This document shows, piece by piece, positions 9,831 through 18,622 of a DNA stretch of 64,000 bases. A model generated the notes under the pieces. It was not told the DNA's origin. It made no database searches and saw only the letters and a list, made by a program, of their open reading frames with translations. Each line of letters begins with the position of its first letter. The stretch's first letter is position 1. The DNA lies in assembly GCF_013388355.1 (NCBI RefSeq), contig NZ_CP058246.1, positions 3,100,001-3,164,000 on the forward strand, given 5' to 3'. The position numbers were made by a program, and so were the translations under genes. Origin of the DNA: Flavobacterium sp. LPB0248. GTDB taxonomy: Bacteria > Bacteroidota > Bacteroidia > Flavobacteriales > Flavobacteriaceae.

Positions 9831-9857
9831 GCCTTCGCAGAAATGTGAAGGCTTTTT
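9831..9857 (+). terminator. Terminator after tRNA-Ile2
   Basis: GCCTTC and GAAGGC stems enclose GCAGAAATGT, followed by TTTTTG. It lies just inside the element and closely resembles hairpins at 28380 and 29022. The element thus carries its own copy of the tRNA terminator. Confidence 0.82.
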
Positions 9858-9866
9858 GTTTTCTAA

Positions 9867-9886
9867 TGACGAGCATTTGACGAACA
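9867..9886. repeat. Putative integrase arm-type sites, left end
   Basis: TGACGAGCA (9867-9875) and TGACGAACA (9878-9886) are repeated with an 11-bp period. The same two 9-mers, in the reverse order and the same orientation, occur at the right end (28188-28207). Paired helically phased repeats near both ends are typical of arm sites for tyrosine recombinases; binding is inferred. Confidence 0.55.
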
Positions 9887-9944
9887 TCAAGTGTTTTATA
9901 ATCAATTAGTTTTGCTTATTTTTATAGAAACTAAAGAATAAAAA

Positions 9945-10766
9945 ATGGCTAATTCTATCTACATCTTATCATTTATTCTGTTTTTTGCAAAATATGTTGT
10001 TCCTGTATATTTGCTTTTTAGGCTGTTTTTCATAGTTAAGCCGCTAATTGTAAAGTTTTACTTTGATGAAAAATTTAATTATTACGTAGGAACAAACAAA
10101 AGCAGGTTGTTGATTTTGATTCTACTTTGCTTTTTGTCATTTTTTCTAGGAACCTTTCTTGGTAGGGAGGTTATGGGTATTTCAGGTACTTACAAAATAA
10201 TATTGAATCTCTTTTTGCTTGTTCTTACTCAATTTATTTTGTTTTGTATGTTTGAAATAAAGACTCCCAAGAATATTTTTAAAATAGTAAAAGATTGTTT
10301 TGAAAACCCTAAAGAAATATTTAAACAACAAGAAGTTGTTTTTGAAGAAAGTAATGTAACTGGATCAATAAATCAGAATGGGGTAAATTTTAAAGATGCT
10401 GTAAATCTAACCAATGGAGATATTATTAAACAGATTCATCGAAGAGAGTTTGATTTAGTAATAGAGAAATATATTAATATTTTTCGAGATAATTCTTCAA
10501 TTGAGAATCTTTACAAGCTGTGTAATGGAATCGAAATAAAAGAATACTCAATTTCAATAAATATCGATAATAAAAGAAATTCAAAACAGAACATAGTAGA
10601 AATATTAACTTCTCTTTTCAATATTCAAAAAAACTGGAATTCTCAGATTAAAGATAAAACAAATACTAAAATTATTGATTTTTTGAATAAGTATATTACA
10701 ATAAATGATGGAGATAAAACTTTACACATTAACGATTTTACACGATTATTTGTGAAATCGGTTTAG
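9945..10766 (+). CDS. Unknown membrane protein, element cargo
   Basis: A 273-residue protein I do not recognise. Two to four hydrophobic segments lie in the first 110 residues (IYILSFILFFAKYVVPVYLL; RLLILILLCFLSFFLGTFLG; ILNLFLLVLTQFILFCMFEI). They are followed by a hydrophilic C-terminal half of about 160 residues with a glycine/asparagine linker (TGSINQNGVNF). It is the first gene inside the element and separate from the mobilization block. Such a position often holds accessory (defence, exclusion or fitness) genes, but nothing in the sequence proves a role. Confidence 0.6.
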   Translation: MANSIYILSFILFFAKYVVPVYLLFRLFFIVKPLIVKFYFDEKFNYYVGTNKSRLLILILLCFLSFFLGTFLGREVMGISGTYKIILNLFLLVLTQFILFCMFEIKTPKNIFKIVKDCFENPKEIFKQQEVVFEESNVTGSINQNGVNFKDAVNLTNGDIIKQIHRREFDLVIEKYINIFRDNSSIENLYKLCNGIEIKEYSISINIDNKRNSKQNIVEILTSLFNIQKNWNSQIKDKTNTKIIDFLNKYITINDGDKTLHINDFTRLFVKSV

Positions 10767-10944
10767 ACTCTATGTAAAATGTGATTACTACAATATGCTC
10801 TTTCCAACTAAAATAAACTAAAGTGATTCGTCCTTCTTGAGAATTTATCATTATTGATTATTTTAGATATGTAAATTGTTTTTACACGATTTTTTATATC
10901 GCCAAAGCTCTCTAAACTTGTCTTGTAATTCAAAAATTAGAATC

Positions 10945-11280
10945 ATGGATACAAGTAATTTTACTTCCAGAATTGATCGATTAGAATTGATAATACTGGA
11001 ACTGGCGAAGAAACAAGATGCATTCATTAAGAAAGCATTAATGAAATTGTCTTTAAATAGTAAAGATGTTTATTCCTCTGAAGAAGCTGCTGAATTTTTG
11101 TCTATAGAGGTCAAATATATTTATCAGCTCACCCATCAACGAAAGATTAGGTATTCCAAGAAAAAAGGTCAAAAAAAAATCTATTTTAGAAAAGAAGATC
11201 TTCTTGATTATTTAAACGGAGAAATCATTAGCACGACTGAAGATCTTGAAAACTCAAATGCTAGTTTGTGGAAAAAATGA
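10945..11280 (+). CDS. HTH protein, excisionase/MerR-like (HTH_17)
   Basis: A 111-residue DNA-binding protein. After a short coiled N-terminus (RIDRLELIILELAKKQDAFI), residues about 45-95 form an HTH_17-type domain: DVYSSEEAAEFLSIEVKYIY followed by a basic wing and YFRKEDLLDYLNG. In Bacteroidota mobile elements this family sits just upstream of the replication/primase genes and often acts as a recombination directionality or regulatory factor. The ATG at 10945 is preferred to an upstream non-ATG start, since it immediately precedes the conserved part. An excisionase role is inferred from family and position. Confidence 0.8.
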   Translation: MDTSNFTSRIDRLELIILELAKKQDAFIKKALMKLSLNSKDVYSSEEAAEFLSIEVKYIYQLTHQRKIRYSKKKGQKKIYFRKEDLLDYLNGEIISTTEDLENSNASLWKK

Positions 11281-11331
11281 AGCGTTCAACTTCCGCAAAA
11301 TGAGCGCATAAAATCCCTTTATTTTTAATCA

Positions 11332-11358
11332 AATTCTTATGGCACGCTCGTAAGAATT
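11332..11358. promoter_or_regulatory. Inverted repeat before the primase-helicase gene
   Basis: AATTCTTA and TAAGAATT flank an 11-base GC-richer loop, ending 15 bases before the ATG at 11373. It could be an operator for the adjacent HTH protein or an RNA hairpin near the translation start. There is no experimental basis. Confidence 0.4.
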
Positions 11359-11372
11359 ATAATTTGAATCTT

Positions 11373-12605
11373 ATGGACTTAGATATTCCCTATATCCGAG
11401 TAGGAACTTCCTATTTCAAAATTATAGATAAACCTTTAATTTCAGGTGATAAAGTAAAAGTAATGGTTCGGTGGAATCGCGAGACAATTATTACGGATCA
11501 CGGTAAATCATTTTTAAACGATATATCTAAATTAGACGGGTTTTGCTGTATTCCTAACCATTTTGGCTACGAGCAGATTGTAGATGATTTTTATAACACC
11601 TACCATGAACTGCCGAACCAGCCCGCAGATAAAAATTTTTCAATCGATGAACTTGAAAAATTGATTCCGAATTCATTGCAGTTTATCCATCATATTTTTG
11701 GAGAACAGAATGAACTGGGCTTAGACTACATAAAACTTCTATATGAAAAGCCAACGCAGACATTGCCAATTCTTTGCTTAGTAAGCAAAGAGCGATCGAC
11801 TGGAAAAAGCTCTTTTATAAAATGGCTCAAAGCAATTTTTGGTATGAATATGACTTACATAAAAGGCGATTCATTTGGTTCGCAGTTCAATTCTGATTGG
11901 GCAAGCATGCTGCTTGTGGCAATTGATGAAGTGTTTTTTGATAAAAAAGAAATCACAGAACGATTAAAATACCTTTCTACTACCGACAAAGATAAAGTAG
12001 AAGCAAAAGGAAAGGATCGGCAAGAAATTGAATTCTTTGCAAAATTTATTCTTTGTTCTAATAATGAAGATAATTTTATCCAAATTGACGAAGAAGAAAT
12101 CCGTTTTTGGATTCGTAAAATTCGCACCATAAATACAGAAGATGTATTCTTTCTTGAAAAACTGAATAAAGAAATTCCGTATTTCTTAAAGTACATCCAA
12201 ACCAGAAGCTATTTTTCTCAGCAGAAAACAAGAATGTGGTTTAAACCCGAACAGATCATGACCGCCTCTCTGTTAAAGCTTGTAAATCGAAATAAAGAAG
12301 AAATACTCATTCTTGAACTCGTACATGAATGCTTTGAGAAAATGGAAGAGGATGAATTAAAATTAGCTCCTAACGATATTTTTATGCTGCTGAGAAAGCA
12401 AAACAATAGACTGAATATTTCTGCTAATGAAATAAGAAATATTCTCAAACGATGGGGTTTTTCGCCTGAAGATAATACGAAGTCTTATTACGGAATTGAA
12501 TTATTGTCTCATGGTGAATATGTCAAAGTAGATCGCAGAGGACGTTTTTATACGATAAAAAAGATTTTGTTCTATAAAATATTTGATGCTTTGATGCAGG
12601 ATTAA
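11373..12605 (+). CDS. Primase-helicase family protein of a mobile element
   Basis: A 410-residue protein of the DUF5906/primase-helicase type that is standard in Bacteroidota conjugative and mobilizable elements. It has a P-loop in LVSKERSTGKSSFIKWLKAI preceded by GEQNELGLDYIKLLYEKPTQ, then a Walker-B-like LLVAIDEVFF and a sensor-like ILCSNNEDNF: a superfamily-3-like ATPase core. An in-frame TTG three codons upstream is possible; the ATG at 11373 is preferred. The TGATGCA repeat cluster begins inside its last codons and continues downstream, which fits a replication protein next to its origin. Confidence 0.82.
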   Translation: MDLDIPYIRVGTSYFKIIDKPLISGDKVKVMVRWNRETIITDHGKSFLNDISKLDGFCCIPNHFGYEQIVDDFYNTYHELPNQPADKNFSIDELEKLIPNSLQFIHHIFGEQNELGLDYIKLLYEKPTQTLPILCLVSKERSTGKSSFIKWLKAIFGMNMTYIKGDSFGSQFNSDWASMLLVAIDEVFFDKKEITERLKYLSTTDKDKVEAKGKDRQEIEFFAKFILCSNNEDNFIQIDEEEIRFWIRKIRTINTEDVFFLEKLNKEIPYFLKYIQTRSYFSQQKTRMWFKPEQIMTASLLKLVNRNKEEILILELVHECFEKMEEDELKLAPNDIFMLLRKQNNRLNISANEIRNILKRWGFSPEDNTKSYYGIELLSHGEYVKVDRRGRFYTIKKILFYKIFDALMQD

Positions 12606-12786
12606 GATAAAGTGTTGTAATTGAATGAAATACACCTGAATCAAACCTTGCATCAAACTAAAAAAAGATCCTTTTTGATGCAAAACTGATGCAGAGAAAA
12701 AATAAAGTGATGCAATGATGCAGCCATTGATGCAGAACAATCGTACTAAAATCAATGCATTAGACGGTATTTGCTTCAAAGCATCA
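12584..12786. repeat. Iteron-like TGATGCA cluster, putative replication origin
   Basis: Seven exact copies of TGATGCA or its complement occur at 12592, 12649 (complement), 12676, 12687, 12708, 12716 and 12728. One-mismatch copies are at 12584 and 12780 (complement). Spacings of 11, 21, 8 and 12 bases in the core are roughly helical. The cluster lies between the primase-helicase and primase genes in an otherwise gene-free 267 bases. The repeat is visible; an origin role is inferred. Confidence 0.6.
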
Positions 12787-12872
12787 AAAAAAGCAAAACA
12801 AAAATTCTTTTTTTTCAATAGCAAAAAGCAGACTTGTACCAATCAAATAGAAGATTTACAAAAAAAATAATT

Positions 12873-13805
12873 ATGGAAAAGTTCAGCTGTAAAATAGCAA
12901 ATGAAATTGATCTGGTTGATTATCTTAAAATATTAGGGCATGAACCATCAAAAATAAAAAATCAGGATTATTGGTATTTATCTCCACTTAGAAATGAAAA
13001 CACCCCCTCCTTTAAAGTGAATCAAAAATTAAATTTGTGGTATGACCATGGGCTAGGCAAGGGAGGAAATGTAGTTGATTTTGGAATTGAATATTTTAGA
13101 TGTACAGTTTCTGAATTTTTACAGCTTTTAAATGGAAACAATATCTCTTCGGCTATAAGTTTATCAAGCAAGAATAATAATCGCCTGCCTTCTAATCTAA
13201 GTTTTGCTAATGAAAAAAAAGATATTCTGTCTGATAAAATTGTCATAGTTGATGTACGGACATTGGAAAACAAAGTGTTGCTGGATTACTTAGAGAAGCG
13301 GAATATTCCGCTCGAAATTGCAAAACAGCATTGCAGAGAGGTTGAATTTTCTTTAAATGCAAAAAAGCAGACTGCGATAGGATTTAAGAATAATGCGGGA
13401 GGATATGAATTGCGAAGTGAAAATTTTAAAGGCAGCAGCTCACCAAAAGATATCACTTTTATAGATAACCAGGCAAAATCAGCAGCAGTTTTTGAAGGTT
13501 TTTTCGATTACCTCTCTTATAAAGTAATGAACGAAAAATCGGCTAGCCAACAAACAAATTTCCTAATACTTAATTCGCTGTCCTTTTTTAACAAGTCCAT
13601 ACAGTTAATGGAAAAATATGAGCGAGTAAACCTCTATTTAGATAGGGATACAGCAGGTCTAAAATTAACTGGTGAAGCTTTGCAAAGACAACCTGCTAAA
13701 TATACTGATCAAAGCTTTTTATATGACCAGAAGAAAGATTTAAACGAATGGCTAAACGAGGCACAGAAAGTAAATCGAAGCCAAAATTTTAGGCGATCCA
13801 TATAA
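12873..13805 (+). CDS. Toprim/CHC2-like DNA primase of a mobile element
   Basis: A 310-residue primase-like protein. The N-terminal region (YWYLSPLRNENTPSFKV ... LWYDHGLGKGGNVVDF) is the CHC2-type domain as found in Bacteroidota mobile elements, here without the zinc-ligand cysteines. The C-terminal half contains Toprim motifs: the Glu in VFEGFFDYLSY and the acidic YLDRDTAGLKL. It probably synthesises primers for element replication or for the transferred strand. The ATG at 12873 is preferred over a longer start that would run into the repeat region. Confidence 0.83.
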   Translation: MEKFSCKIANEIDLVDYLKILGHEPSKIKNQDYWYLSPLRNENTPSFKVNQKLNLWYDHGLGKGGNVVDFGIEYFRCTVSEFLQLLNGNNISSAISLSSKNNNRLPSNLSFANEKKDILSDKIVIVDVRTLENKVLLDYLEKRNIPLEIAKQHCREVEFSLNAKKQTAIGFKNNAGGYELRSENFKGSSSPKDITFIDNQAKSAAVFEGFFDYLSYKVMNEKSASQQTNFLILNSLSFFNKSIQLMEKYERVNLYLDRDTAGLKLTGEALQRQPAKYTDQSFLYDQKKDLNEWLNEAQKVNRSQNFRRSI

Positions 13806-13818
13806 CGTCCGAGTGGTA

Positions 13819-13904
13819 GCCAGCTATGTTTTGGTAAAACCAAAACGCTGGCTCATCTCATGCTGCCGCATTCGTTGAGGTTTTTTTTTCATGCTGTCGC
13901 ATTC
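13819..13904. other. Putative origin of transfer (oriT)
   Basis: In the 121 bases before mobC there is a long hairpin at 13819-13852. Its GCCAGC/GCTGGC base and GTTTTGGT/ACCAAAAC upper stem are separated by a 3-base bulge. It is followed by two 15-base direct repeats (CATGCTGCCGCATTC at 13859 and CATGCTGTCGCATTC at 13890, 14/15 identical). Hairpin plus repeats directly upstream of mobC-mobA is the usual oriT layout; the nick site is not identified. Confidence 0.5.
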
Positions 13905-13926
13905 AAAAAATAAATGATGAAAGATT

Positions 13927-14307
13927 ATGGAACAGGAGAATGGAACTAAAAAGAAAAGTGGAGGAAGACCAAAAAAGGAAATTAAAAGGGACCAGCTGAT
14001 GGCAATTAAATGCACACTCTATGAGCGTAAGATAATTGAAGCCAAAGCTAAAAAATCAAATCTTACCGTTTCCGAATATCTTCGTGAGATTGGATTGACT
14101 GGAAAGATTGATTACAGAAATAAAGCCCTTCCAAAAGAAATTTTAAGTTTTACCGGAATGCTCAACCACTTGGCAGCCAACCTGAATCAGATAGCAAAAA
14201 AGAGAAACAACAATGATGAATTAAGCCCGCTTGAACGGGCAGAATTAAAAGTGCAGTCGGGGCAGGTTAAAGATCTTGCCGTCCAAATTAAAAACTTTAT
14301 GTCATGA
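13927..14307 (+). CDS. mobC: MobC-type relaxosome accessory protein
   Basis: A 126-residue ribbon-helix-helix relaxosome protein. After a basic N-terminus (KKKSGGRPKKEIKRDQ) comes the NikA/MobC-like RHH (IKCTLYERKIIEAKAKKSNL TVSEYLRE), then the MobC C-terminal helix pattern (GMLNHLAANLNQIAKKRN; QVKDLAVQIKNFM). It would bind oriT and help the relaxase nick it. The last 4 bases overlap the relaxase start (ATGA), showing translational coupling. The upstream hairpin/repeat block is its likely target. Confidence 0.88.
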   Translation: MEQENGTKKKSGGRPKKEIKRDQLMAIKCTLYERKIIEAKAKKSNLTVSEYLREIGLTGKIDYRNKALPKEILSFTGMLNHLAANLNQIAKKRNNNDELSPLERAELKVQSGQVKDLAVQIKNFMS

Positions 14308-15329
14308 TAGGTCATGTAAGCATAGGCAGCTCTTTTTACCATTGTATTAGCTACTGTCTGGAAGATAAAATAGAATTGTCTGAAGAGAAAAAACTTATAC
14401 TTGCAATGCAAGATCATTTGCAGCATAAAGAGCGTGCAGAAGTATTAGAGTATAACAAATGCTTCGGTAACAAGTATGAACTTACACAGCAGTTTAAGGA
14501 TGTTAGAAAGTTAAGCAGGCGTGTTGAAAAACCAATGCTGCACCTGACCCTGCGTTTAGCCCCAGGAGATACATTAACCAAAGAACAATTTAGGGAGATT
14601 GGCAGGGAATGCGCTAAAGAGTTCGGTATAGCAGACAACCAATACATCTGTGTACTGCATAAGGATACCAAAGAACAACATATTCATATCGCAGCCAATC
14701 GTGTAGGCTTTAATGGTAAGGTTGCCAATGACAGCAATAGTTATAAACGCATGGCTGAACTTTGTCGTCGTCTCGAAAAGAAATATGGTCTTCAGAAAGT
14801 ATTAAGTCCAAAGGCGTTTCTATCTCCTAAAGATAGATTATTGCCTCGCCATGACAGTAGAAAAGAAAAAGTAAAAGCAGATATCCAACAGACATTAAAG
14901 TCTGCTAGTTCTTATTTAGCATTTGAAAGACAAATGCGGAATTTGGGTTATAAAGTTCTAAAAGGCAGGGGTATTTCTTTTATAGATGATAAAAAAGTAA
15001 AAATAAAAGGAAGTGAAGTTGGTTTTTCATTAATAAAAATTGAAAAGATATTGCATCAGAAACAACGGAATTCAATGAGAAACAAAAACATAGATGAAGA
15101 AAAAAATCGTAACAGGGATAGTCAGTCGATAACCAATTCTTTCAAAACTGAAAAACAGTACGAAGAAAAGCAAAGCTATAACCTGGAAAAAACAGGAGAG
15201 GAAGTTGTTAAGCAAATCTTAGGAGTTATTGGACAACTAATGAATTCTGAATATGCACAAGATTATATCGACCCTGAATTACAGAGAAACCTCCAAAAAA
15301 AGAAAAAGAAATCAGCATTAAGAAGATAA
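14304..15329 (+). CDS. mobA: MobA-type relaxase
   Basis: A 341-residue relaxase of the MobA/VirD2 family (Relaxase domain). The N-terminal Tyr in FYHCISYCLED is a candidate nicking residue. The metal-binding motif is EQHIHIAANRVGFNG, with His126, His128 and Asn132. The C-terminal 130 residues are lysine/glutamate-rich and probably bind DNA or partners. It would cleave oriT, stay attached to the 5' end and pilot the strand through a helper conjugation apparatus, since none is encoded here. mobC overlaps its start by 4 bases. Confidence 0.9.
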   Translation: MIGHVSIGSSFYHCISYCLEDKIELSEEKKLILAMQDHLQHKERAEVLEYNKCFGNKYELTQQFKDVRKLSRRVEKPMLHLTLRLAPGDTLTKEQFREIGRECAKEFGIADNQYICVLHKDTKEQHIHIAANRVGFNGKVANDSNSYKRMAELCRRLEKKYGLQKVLSPKAFLSPKDRLLPRHDSRKEKVKADIQQTLKSASSYLAFERQMRNLGYKVLKGRGISFIDDKKVKIKGSEVGFSLIKIEKILHQKQRNSMRNKNIDEEKNRNRDSQSITNSFKTEKQYEEKQSYNLEKTGEEVVKQILGVIGQLMNSEYAQDYIDPELQRNLQKKKKKSALRR

Positions 15330-15348
15330 CATTAAAAAAAATAATAGT

Positions 15349-15900
15349 ATGGAAACAAATGCAAACAAAGGTCATATAGAACGAGAGACGTTGCAATTAG
15401 TACTGGAGGAATTTACACAGGAACAGAAAACAAATAACCAGCATATTGGAGAACTTATTATTGCAGTTAACAATGTAGGCTTTAAAATCGATGCATTTAA
15501 AAAGGAGCACGAAATCGAAAAAAATGTTTCACAGCCCTTAGATATTAAACCAATAGAGGCTATCCTGCAAAAAAGTTTTCTAGATATAAAATTTATGATT
15601 GGCAGACAGCCAAAAAGTATCACTAGGAAATTTCAGATTTTGTTATTTCCCGAACAGGACGCAAAACTTTTTTACAAAATTGTTTTTGGCAGGTGGTTTT
15701 TATGGCTTGCTATAATGATAGCCCTAATCAATCTTTATAATTGGGGAATACATTATAGCGACAATAACAAAGAAATTGAAATGCAACAAATACAAAACGA
15801 TAGAATAATAAAAGCTTGGAAGGACATGTATACTAATAATAATGCAGAAACTAAAGAACTTATGAAAAAAGCTTATGTAAACTCATTAGAAAGTAAATGA
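15349..15900 (+). CDS. Unknown protein following the relaxase, one membrane segment
   Basis: A 183-residue protein without a recognised domain. The N-terminal 105 residues are hydrophilic and probably coiled. One membrane segment follows (GRWFLWLAIMIALINLYNWG), then a short charged tail. Small proteins with one transmembrane helix often follow mobA in Bacteroidota mobilizable elements and may link the relaxosome to the membrane or to a helper coupling protein; that is inference from position. It starts 19 bases after the relaxase stop. Confidence 0.65.
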   Translation: METNANKGHIERETLQLVLEEFTQEQKTNNQHIGELIIAVNNVGFKIDAFKKEHEIEKNVSQPLDIKPIEAILQKSFLDIKFMIGRQPKSITRKFQILLFPEQDAKLFYKIVFGRWFLWLAIMIALINLYNWGIHYSDNNKEIEMQQIQNDRIIKAWKDMYTNNNAETKELMKKAYVNSLESK

Positions 15901-16402
15901 AATTGAAACATAGCATAAAAAGAAGTTTTTTGCTAGTATAATTCAAACGGAGAACGGGGAGAAGAGGAATACCATCGACAAAAAATAAAATAAATTAAAA
16001 TAATTAATTAGTTAAAGATAAAGCTAATTAAAGTTCTTGTTAAAGGATTTCGAAGCTGTTAAATTAAGTAAAAAAAATAAATTGTTAAAAAGAAATGATG
16101 TGACAAGATGATTTAGTTGTTTTTTTAAATTCTTTGTTTGTAAGCTTGTTATGTAGTTGTTGTGTCCTAATTGTAAAAATAAAAATGGTAATCTCAGTGT
16201 AAAGTTTTGCTGTCCTTAAAGAATATTTTTATTTTTTTTCATCAAATGTGGAAACCCGTAATGAAGTTAAAAAAAAGCCTTCTACTTTTGGGGAAATATC
16301 CTACTTGTTTTTAAAATGGATCAAGAGAATGAAATAGACTTGTGAAAATGAATTTGAAAGATTTTAAGAGATAATTTACTAATACTAAAACAGAATAGAA
16401 AA
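15901..16402. other. Intergenic region before the lanthipeptide operon
   Basis: 502 AT-rich bases with no convincing gene. A -7-like TACTTTTG at 16283-16290 could start the lanthipeptide operon with a leader of about 110 bases. Short open stretches (for example 22 codons from 16246) lack leader-peptide features. It probably marks the junction between mobilization module and cargo. Confidence 0.5.
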
Positions 16403-18622
16403 TTGAGTGAAATAAGTTCAAGCGCCCTAAAAGAAAAAAGGACTACAGACATGACTTACTTGTCATTTGATAAATATATCCTTAGAACACCACATCTTTC
16501 TTTCGATGAAGTAAAGGACTTAAATATATCAAAGATCCGAGATTTTTGCTCATTACCGTCAATATCTGAGGCAATTTATTTAGCATCTCCAGAATTGCAT
16601 CAAGAGATGTTAAAATATTTACAAAAAAATCATGAGGAAACAGATGAAAAATTAGTGTTTTCACTTCTTAAGTATATATTAAGGATGGGAACCCGTTGTA
16701 CTCCCTTTGGATTATTTAGTGGTTGTTCGGTTGGTAAAATAGCAAATGAAACAAATATTATTCTAAAAAAAACTTCTGATTACGCGAGAGTTACTCGGTT
16801 GGACATGAATTATTTATGCTCATTATCTCAAAAATTAGAGTCTAATAAAGAAATTAGAAAAGAACTTTTGTACTACCCTAATACAAGTTTGTATAAGATA
16901 GGTGATGAATTAAGATATGTTGAATATCAATATGTGAACACTAATAGAAAGCATTTTTTGATGGCAATTGACTGTAATGATTTTATTAATGATGTCATAA
17001 AAAAATCTGAGAAAGGGATCACCATTAAAGATTTAGCAACATTTATAGTCGATCCTGATATTTCAATTGATGATGCGGAAGATTTTGTTCATGAATTAAT
17101 AGATAATCAAATATTGATTAGTTCTATTTCTCCGTCGGTAACTGGTAGAGACTATATGGATATATTGCGGGAAGGGATTCAGTCGCAAAATGTCAAAGCA
17201 TGGCTTAATGATCTTAAAGACAAATTATATGAACTAGACAATAAAAAGGGTGATAATTTATTGTTATATCAGGAAATAATCGATTTAGCAAAATCTTTTG
17301 AAATGAAAGTGAATAAAAAGTTTCTTTTTCAAACAGATCTTAATGTTACCTATATAGAAAATAAGCTCGATTCGAGAGTAATTGACGATGTTCAGGAAGG
17401 GTTAAGAATCTTAAACAAATTATCATTTAAGAAAGATTACAAAAAAATAGAAAATTTTAAAAAGAAATTTTTAGAAAGATTTGAACAAGAAGAAGTTCCG
17501 TTGACATTAGCTTTAGATGTTGAAACTGGGATCGGTTTTGGAGAAGAATACGAAGATGCGGGGAGTTATAGCGTTTCTGATCTTATAGATAATCTACCAA
17601 TTTCTAACTTGGGATCAAATCAAAACTTAAATTCAAAAACCAAAGTAACTCAAACTAAACTGGACAAACTTTTGTTATCCAAGTTGATGGCCATGTTTCG
17701 AAATAATGAAAGTGTAATCGAACTTAAAGATGAAGATTTCCAGGATTTCCAGGACAATTGGGATGAAGTACCAAATACTTTCTCTACTATAATTAGGGTT
17801 TATGAAGTAAATGATTCTAAACCACTTTTTCTTATGTCTGGTTTTGGAGGTTCAACAGCAACTTACTTATTGAGCAGATTTAGTCATATTGATACTAATA
17901 TCTATAATTATATTGACGAAATATTGAGTAAAGAAGAGCAGGATAATATTATTACTGCTGAAATTGTCCATTTGCCCGAAGCCAGAACTGGAAATGTACT
18001 ATCCCGTAATAATCTTAGGCATTATGAAATCCCTTATTTAGCAAAAAGTTCATTACCGAAAGAGCAACAGATATTAATTTCGGATCTTATGGTTTCTGTG
18101 AAAAATGGACATATAGTATTACGATCTAAAGCAAACAACAAAGAAGTTTTACCTCTATTATCTAATGCTCATAATATTGAAGCGGATCCACTACCAATCT
18201 ATAGCTTTTTAACCGAACTACAAACTCAACGTAAAAGGGAGCATTTTGGTTTTAAATGGGGAGACATTTTAACTAATGAACATTATTTGCCAAGAGTGAT
18301 GTATAAAAATATTATTTTTTCGCTAGCAATCTGGCGAGTTCCCAAAACCGAGCTCAGAAAAATTAATAATAGTGAAGAGTTAAATATTTGGCTTAAAAAG
18401 AGATCTATTCCAAATAGAGTTACAATCTCAGATTTGGACAATAATTTATTTATTGATTTTGAAAACGAATTGAGTTGTAAAATGTTTTTGTCAATTATAA
18501 AAACTAGAGAATACTTAATACTCAAAGAGTATTTGTTTAATGAAAAAAAAGCTTTTGTAAGAAAAGAAAATCAAGCAATGTCAAATGAATTTGTTCTTTC
18601 ATTCCATAAACAAAAATTATGA
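16403..18622 (+). CDS. Lantibiotic dehydratase, glutamylation part (split LanB)
   Basis: A 739-residue protein matching the N-terminal (glutamylation) domain of class I LanB dehydratases, which transfers glutamate from tRNA-Glu to Ser/Thr of the precursor. Family signatures: FDKYILRTPHLSF near the N-terminus and MGTRCTPFGLFSG around residues 100-112, then TRLDMNYL. Full LanB proteins are about 1,000 residues and end in the elimination domain, which here is a separate downstream gene overlapping by 4 bases. The start is TTG at 16403; an in-frame ATG at 16451 (residue 17) is equally plausible and leaves the conserved part intact. Confidence 0.88.
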   Translation: MSEISSSALKEKRTTDMTYLSFDKYILRTPHLSFDEVKDLNISKIRDFCSLPSISEAIYLASPELHQEMLKYLQKNHEETDEKLVFSLLKYILRMGTRCTPFGLFSGCSVGKIANETNIILKKTSDYARVTRLDMNYLCSLSQKLESNKEIRKELLYYPNTSLYKIGDELRYVEYQYVNTNRKHFLMAIDCNDFINDVIKKSEKGITIKDLATFIVDPDISIDDAEDFVHELIDNQILISSISPSVTGRDYMDILREGIQSQNVKAWLNDLKDKLYELDNKKGDNLLLYQEIIDLAKSFEMKVNKKFLFQTDLNVTYIENKLDSRVIDDVQEGLRILNKLSFKKDYKKIENFKKKFLERFEQEEVPLTLALDVETGIGFGEEYEDAGSYSVSDLIDNLPISNLGSNQNLNSKTKVTQTKLDKLLLSKLMAMFRNNESVIELKDEDFQDFQDNWDEVPNTFSTIIRVYEVNDSKPLFLMSGFGGSTATYLLSRFSHIDTNIYNYIDEILSKEEQDNIITAEIVHLPEARTGNVLSRNNLRHYEIPYLAKSSLPKEQQILISDLMVSVKNGHIVLRSKANNKEVLPLLSNAHNIEADPLPIYSFLTELQTQRKREHFGFKWGDILTNEHYLPRVMYKNIIFSLAIWRVPKTELRKINNSEELNIWLKKRSIPNRVTISDLDNNLFIDFENELSCKMFLSIIKTREYLILKEYLFNEKKAFVRKENQAMSNEFVLSFHKQKL

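Noticed and set aside
9868..9886. TGACGARCA repeats as part of the tRNA terminator
   Set aside because: They lie after the T tract, do not pair with the hairpin and recur at the far end of the element, so they are treated as recombination sites.
16246..16314. A 22-codon open stretch before lanB as a second precursor peptide
   Set aside because: It has no double glycine, no Cys/Ser-rich core and overlaps a -7-like box.
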